Part shown: in pieces, positions 59,680 through 64,000 of the stretch
How the letters are laid out: each line of letters starts with the position of its first letter
Position numbering within the stretch: the stretch's first letter is position 1
Assembly (NCBI RefSeq): GCF_037102585.1
Contig: NW_027043820.1
Coordinates: 248,001 to 312,000 of the forward strand
Source: Saccharomycopsis crataegensis
Taxonomy: Eukaryota > Ascomycota > Saccharomycetes > Ascoideales > Saccharomycopsidaceae
Direction of reading: 5' to 3'
Length of the DNA: 64,000 bases
Notes under the pieces: generated by a model
The model's database searches: none
Told to the model about the DNA's origin: nothing
The model's input: only the letters and a program-made list of their open reading frames with translations
Position numbers and translations under genes: made by a program

Positions 59680-61443
59680 TCACCTTTCAGAAAATCTTGT
59701 CAGGGATTTCTTTATTTTTAATTTCGGTAGCTCATTAGTTTGGAATTTCTTTGTAATATAACTGTTACCTTCGTCGATATTCAAGTTGGAAAGATTATTC
59801 AAATCAGCAAAATCTTTATCCCAATTATCCAATTCGTAATCTTTCTCAATATACTTTGATAGAGAAGACGCTTGACTAATATTTCTAATTCTGTGCTTCG
59901 TTGAGGAATCATTGTCTGTAGGCAAATCACCAATGCTAATTGATGACAAACTCTTGTGTTTCTTGCTGTGGTATTTAACACTATCGTTGGAAGAAGCGTT
60001 GGAAACTTTTCTTGAAGGGTTCGAGAACTCTCTATTCTTATAATACACATGATTGTTGCTGCTGCTATGAGACGTGCTGCTATGGGACGAGCTTCTAGGG
60101 GGGGTCGTTTCACCATTTTCACCTTCTTCATCCACAAGCCAAGGATGGGCTAATAGATCCTTTGCGGTGCTCCGAAGTTCAGGATCTTTTTGAAAGCATT
60201 TTGTAAGGAATTTCTTACCATTTTCCGATAACCCTTTGGGTAGCGTAGGACAATCATCACTAACGATGGCGTGCAACGCCGACATGGAATTCAAGTTATG
60301 ATACGGTGGATATCCAGTATAAAGCTCGATGATCGTGGCCCCCAACGACCAAATATCCGAGGCCGTCGATACTTTCTCCAAAGAAATCACTTCAGGGGCC
60401 ATCCAATTAGGAGTTCCTGCGGCCTGGCAGTTCCTGACATTGACGGTATTGACATTGACTTTGGTAGACACTCCGAAATCTGCCAACTTGACAATCCGCT
60501 CAGACGTCAATAAGATATTGGCTGCCTTGATATCCCGATGCACCACTCCTTCATGGTGCAAATAATCAAGCCCTTTTAGTACTTGCCGGATGTAGAACTT
60601 TACTTCAGGCTCGGTAAGCAACGAGGGAGTGATTCTACCGTTTTCCTTGTTGAATTTCTTGATTTTCCGGTACAATTCCCTCAATGACCCGCCGTCACAG
60701 TACTCGAGAAAGATGTTTAATGTGTTGTGTCGCTGGATGAACCCGTGGTATTTCACAATATTCACATGTTTGAGACTTTTCAATAAGTTTATCTCCGACA
60801 TGAGCTCCATGGTGTCGTCCTCGGTGTTTAGGTCAATCTGCTTGATGGCAATGTTTTTTTTCGTCATCTTGTTGGTCGCTTTGAAAACGCTGGCAAAAGC
60901 TCCTTTGCCTATTTGTTCTTTGATCTCGTATTTGTATAATACATTCTCTATTAATTCTGCCGAACTGAGCCTCTTTGTGAACGTTGGTGAAGTTAGGAGG
61001 ACGTTTTCTTTATTCAATGGGGAAAATTCCGATGCTTTGCTATTACTGTACGATATTTGAGAGGTATTGGATCTTAATCCAGGAGATAAAAACGATGAAG
61101 AAGGTTTATTGTGGTTGTGGTGGTACAGCATCGATCTTTCATTGTCGATGTTGTCAGTATTGTCGATCGTGGCGAAGTTACCGTTATTGTTATTGGTGGA
61201 GATGGTGCCATTATCTAAAAAGGCCCGAGTATTAATACTGCTAGCACTCGATATCCGTGTTTTCACTTTCCAATCATGGATCTTTGTGTCAAAGAAATCG
61301 AAGCTCGAGTTTGTGTCCTGGTAAAAAGACGTCTCCAAATCGGTATCCACCTCGGTTTCCTTGTATTTATCAAGAATCTGGTGCTTTTTTAGGGTCGACC
61401 TCCTCTTTAGTGACGATGACTTCTGTCGTTTCCGCTCGTCCAT
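59680..61443 (-). CDS. CDC15: Cdc15/Cdc7/SepH-type mitotic-exit kinase
   Basis: In S. cerevisiae Cdc15 relays the mitotic-exit signal from Tem1 to Dbf2-Mob1 at the spindle pole body. The 587-residue protein has a basic, Ser/Asn-rich N-terminus (1-165) and a complete kinase domain (about 171-436): IGKGAFASVF, Lys201 in IAIKQI, VHRDIKAANI, ADFGVSTKV, AGTPNWMAPEVI, SDIWSLGATIIELYTGYPPYHNL. A short C-terminal tail (about 150 residues) ends KSLTRFSER. The domain groups with Cdc15 by eye. Unlike S. cerevisiae Cdc15 (about 974, kinase at the N-terminus, long C-terminal regulatory region), the kinase is central and the C-terminal region is short, so a different MEN/SIN-like kinase is possible. Confidence 0.75.
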   Translation of the reverse strand: MDERKRQKSSSLKRRSTLKKHQILDKYKETEVDTDLETSFYQDTNSSFDFFDTKIHDWKVKTRISSASSINTRAFLDNGTISTNNNNGNFATIDNTDNIDNERSMLYHHNHNKPSSSFLSPGLRSNTSQISYSNSKASEFSPLNKENVLLTSPTFTKRLSSAELIENVLYKYEIKEQIGKGAFASVFKATNKMTKKNIAIKQIDLNTEDDTMELMSEINLLKSLKHVNIVKYHGFIQRHNTLNIFLEYCDGGSLRELYRKIKKFNKENGRITPSLLTEPEVKFYIRQVLKGLDYLHHEGVVHRDIKAANILLTSERIVKLADFGVSTKVNVNTVNVRNCQAAGTPNWMAPEVISLEKVSTASDIWSLGATIIELYTGYPPYHNLNSMSALHAIVSDDCPTLPKGLSENGKKFLTKCFQKDPELRSTAKDLLAHPWLVDEEGENGETTPPRSSSHSSTSHSSSNNHVYYKNREFSNPSRKVSNASSNDSVKYHSKKHKSLSSISIGDLPTDNDSSTKHRIRNISQASSLSKYIEKDYELDNWDKDFADLNNLSNLNIDEGNSYITKKFQTNELPKLKIKKSLTRFSER

Positions 61444-61672
61444 ATGTCGTGGGTAGTGGGTGCTAGTGGTATTATCTATACAGGGTGATGGTGATGGTTG
61501 ATGAGATGTTTTGTATTTTCTGGCGTGTTTTCGTTTCTAGTGTGTGGGAGGCACCGCTGCGGTGGGTCGAAACTTCAAAACAAAAAAAACGACAAAAAAA
61601 CAACAAACAAATAAAGCTCCCGACACACACACATACAACATATATGTATTGATATATTGCATCAGTATATAT
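61444..61672. promoter_or_regulatory. Divergent promoter, CDC15-type kinase / coiled-coil gene
   Basis: 229-bp head-to-head spacer with an A-rich stretch at about 61578-61613 and ATATATAT just before the right-hand ATG. Shared regulation of the two genes is possible. Confidence 0.4.
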
Positions 61673-61964
61673 ATGGCAGTAGATAAAGAAATGGCATGGA
61701 TCTCACACGAACTGGACCATGCCGACCACCAAAATGAACCTGAACACAGCTGCTCTATGGATGATGACACCCTGAGTGATGATCCGTTAGAGAAAGAAAT
61801 TACCACGATACTCGAAGAGTTTTCTCCTGAAAAATCAATGAGAAGACTGGAATCGTGTGAAATAGTGATGGGGTATGAAATCCTTGAAGTAGGAGAAGAT
61901 GACCTCAACGTTCAAGAGTTATTGGAATTGGACCACAAGATTTTCCAAGCGATCAAATCACTAA

Positions 61965-62008
<44 letters not shown>

Positions 62009-63976
62009 CAAAACGCAATCGAGGAGGATGATTCGGACTCAGATTTCAGTGAGGATCTAATAGATACATCTGAGTACCAAGACTTAAAAATAAAGTACCG
62101 ACAAGTTTCTATTGAGTTAGCAGTGACTGCAGATGGAAATACCAAGATGTATAATGCCTACTATAATTTAGCATTGAGGTATCGTGATTTAAAATTCGAG
62201 CTCCAGCGACTTAAAAAGGCCAAGGAACCCTCCACAGAAGATAAAGAACTCAAAAGAGAGGATAATGACGACATTGTGCGGGAAAATGGCCAGCTTAAAA
62301 GGCAGCTTTCCGAATTAAAGTCACTAAGCATCGATCAAGGAGAACGATTGAAAGAAGAATTCAATAAAAGAACCGAAGATTTGCAGAAAATGGTGGAGCT
62401 CTTGACCGATGAGAAATTATCATTGGCAAAGCAAAATGATCTCCTAGATAAACAGCTTCGGGAGACAAAAACCAAACTACGGGAATTGCAACAAAATGAA
62501 ATTGCCCTCTCGCAAATCCAAACGGAAAATGAGATTCTTTCTAGAAATCTTCGAAATCTCGAAACCGTGGAAAAGTCTCTTCAGACTTGCCATGAAACGA
62601 TTTATTCCCAAAAGGAAATAATCAACGAACTTCAAGAATATAAAGAATCAACGGAAAAGGAATTGCAAGAATTGCAAGATGAAAATAAAAGCTTGGCTGC
62701 TACTATCACAGAACTTCAATTGAAACTTAGTCAAGAACAACAAGCTTCATCAACGCTTATCCAGAAGCATGCAGAAAAGGACAAACAATTTGCCGATAAA
62801 GAGAAACAATTCATGACAGACATCAATAAGCTAAGGTCACAACAGCATTTGAGAAGTGCGTCTGATGATTTCTATCCTTCTAAGCAAAATTATAGATTCG
62901 GAGTCAAAGTTAATAATAATTCCGTTAGTTCCTCCAGCAGAAGTAGCTCATTAATGTCCAGCCATGCTGTACTCAATGATCAAAGAATGAAAAACTCTGA
63001 GAGCTCATCGTCTAATCTTTTTGATCATGATCATAATGAGTTTGCTCCCCTGGTTACTACAGCCACTCAAAATGGCGTGATAAGAGATGGTTCAATTGGC
63101 AATAATTCAGGTAAGCAAAATCCTTTCTATGTCGGGAAACCTTCCTCTTTGAAATCAATGGTTAGAAAAGCGTCGGCAATACCGATTGAGTCCATTGAAG
63201 AAGCACAAGAGCACGGACAAGCCATTGAAGAAGATAAAAATTACTCTCCTAGGCGTGGCAGTACCCTCGTTCTCCACCACCATCCACACCGCACCACTTA
63301 TGAGAATATAAATGGTTTGCAGGAACATGGCCATATTCAGGACACTATTGCAGAGCGACGAGCGGATAGTTTGTTAGCCACTTCCAAGCTTCAACCTGTA
63401 AATATCCCAAAATCGTTCTCGGTAGGCTCGCTACTTAAATCAACTTCAATCCCGGCAATAATAAAATCAACTTCATTCAACAATAAGGCTTGTTTAAGCA
63501 ATGGCAGCTTCGATGCAAACGCTTTATTTGGCTCGGTGGTACCAATCAGCTCTGCGTCGTCCAATCTTCAAGAGAAAAGGAATTTCAACATCAATGATGT
63601 GGCAAACTATGAAGGTGCATTTGGCAAGATACAAACATTGGAAATTGATCTGGATGAGTATCGAGATTTTGACGAGCCAGATGGTAGTCCAAGATGGGTA
63701 TCTAAACCGAAAATTGATGTAAAACCCGTGGGGTACATTCTGGGATCTAGACCGTCGCAACACCGAAGATCAAGGTCGATGATGAATCAAAATACTACCA
63801 GTTTATTTTCCAATTACGTCAACAAGCAAAAATTGACGAAATCTGGATCTATGTCTGCCAATTTAAACTATGGAGGGTACGGTAATAATAGTGGAGCATC
63901 TATCGAAGATGGCAATCTAAAAGGGTTGTATACCAAAAAGTTCCACAGCTCAAATAATATTCAAAGATTCGCTTAA
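61673..63976 (+). CDS. Coiled-coil protein, unrecognised
   Basis: 767 residues from the ATG at 61673. The same frame extends upstream to a GTG near 61544, but no ATG precedes 61673. Seen: an acidic N-terminus, an uninterrupted Asp run at about 101-115 coded by (GAT)n (61968-62008, variable-length microsatellite), a long coiled coil at about 175-385 (LKRQLSELKSLSI, KLSLAKQNDLLDKQ, ELQDENKSLAATITELQLKL), and a Ser-rich, basic C-terminal third. I do not recognise it. A scaffold or cytoskeletal role would fit the architecture. The pairing with a CDC15-type kinase is only positional. Confidence 0.68.
61968..62008 (+). repeat. (GAT)n microsatellite coding for poly-Asp
   Basis: Trinucleotide run in frame within the coiled-coil gene. 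Repeat number probably varies between alleles. Confidence 0.85.
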
Positions 63977-64000
63977 TATCTTATCCTTCTTCCTCTTTTC

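Noticed and set aside
1-64000. tRNA, snRNA and rRNA genes
   Set aside because: I scanned by eye for the tRNA B box (GGTTCGAnnCC) and conserved snRNA blocks on both strands and saw none outside coding sequence. A covariance-model scan would be decisive; poorly conserved RNAs could be missed.
1-64000. Transposons, LTRs, virus-like elements, CRISPR arrays
   Set aside because: No reverse transcriptase, integrase, transposase or capsid-like coding sequence, no paired long terminal repeats, and no spacer-repeat array; the tandem repeats seen are direct minisatellites without unique spacers.

Overview
This window is nuclear DNA of a budding yeast (Saccharomycotina). Long, mostly uninterrupted genes are packed on both strands with short spacers. 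The few introns carry yeast signals: GTATGT or GTAAGT donors, TACTAAC branch points and close AG acceptors. Nearly every conserved protein is closest to a known Saccharomyces or Candida gene. I cannot name the species. CTG codons are strikingly rare in the conserved genes, so a CUG-reassigned lineage should be considered when the proteins are translated.

Left part (1-27.6 kb): the 5' part of a DXO1/RAI1-type decapping exonuclease, then SMP3, TFC3 (two small upstream exons), ERG8, IFA38, a YPL150W-type kinase, RAT1, PIK1, and a SEC12/SED4-type Sar1 exchange factor with a very long repeat-bearing lumenal tail. A 27-unit 16/17-bp minisatellite lies between IFA38 and the kinase.

Middle (27.6-45 kb): a decayed F-box/LRR-like gene, TEF1 (EF-1alpha) with an intron directly after its ATG, a 3-kb gene-free stretch, CKI1 with an ICRE-type promoter site, a MIG1-type zinc-finger repressor, and two unrecognised genes that diverge from a 1.1-kb shared upstream region. 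One of these has a previously hidden first exon that encodes a hydrophobic N-terminus.

Right part (45-64 kb): a gene graveyard from 46.4 to 49.6 kb holds a GPI-like ORF, a kinase-like relic, an FLC-family relic and a stop-interrupted ORF. Just left of it is a short array of dyads. Then come a DapA/HOGA-type aldolase, an unknown gene, YPT7, spliced RTC6 (bL36m), spliced MRL1, RTT10/TRM734, a CDC15-type kinase and a coiled-coil protein. RTC6 and RTT10 are also neighbours in S. cerevisiae (YPL183W-A and YPL183C).

The genes are housekeeping functions from many pathways and do not form one cluster. I saw no tRNA or rRNA gene, transposon, LTR, virus-like element or CRISPR array. The most unusual material is in the spacers (minisatellites, dyads, relics) and in the gene structures (a one-codon first exon, hidden exons), not in a new multi-gene system.
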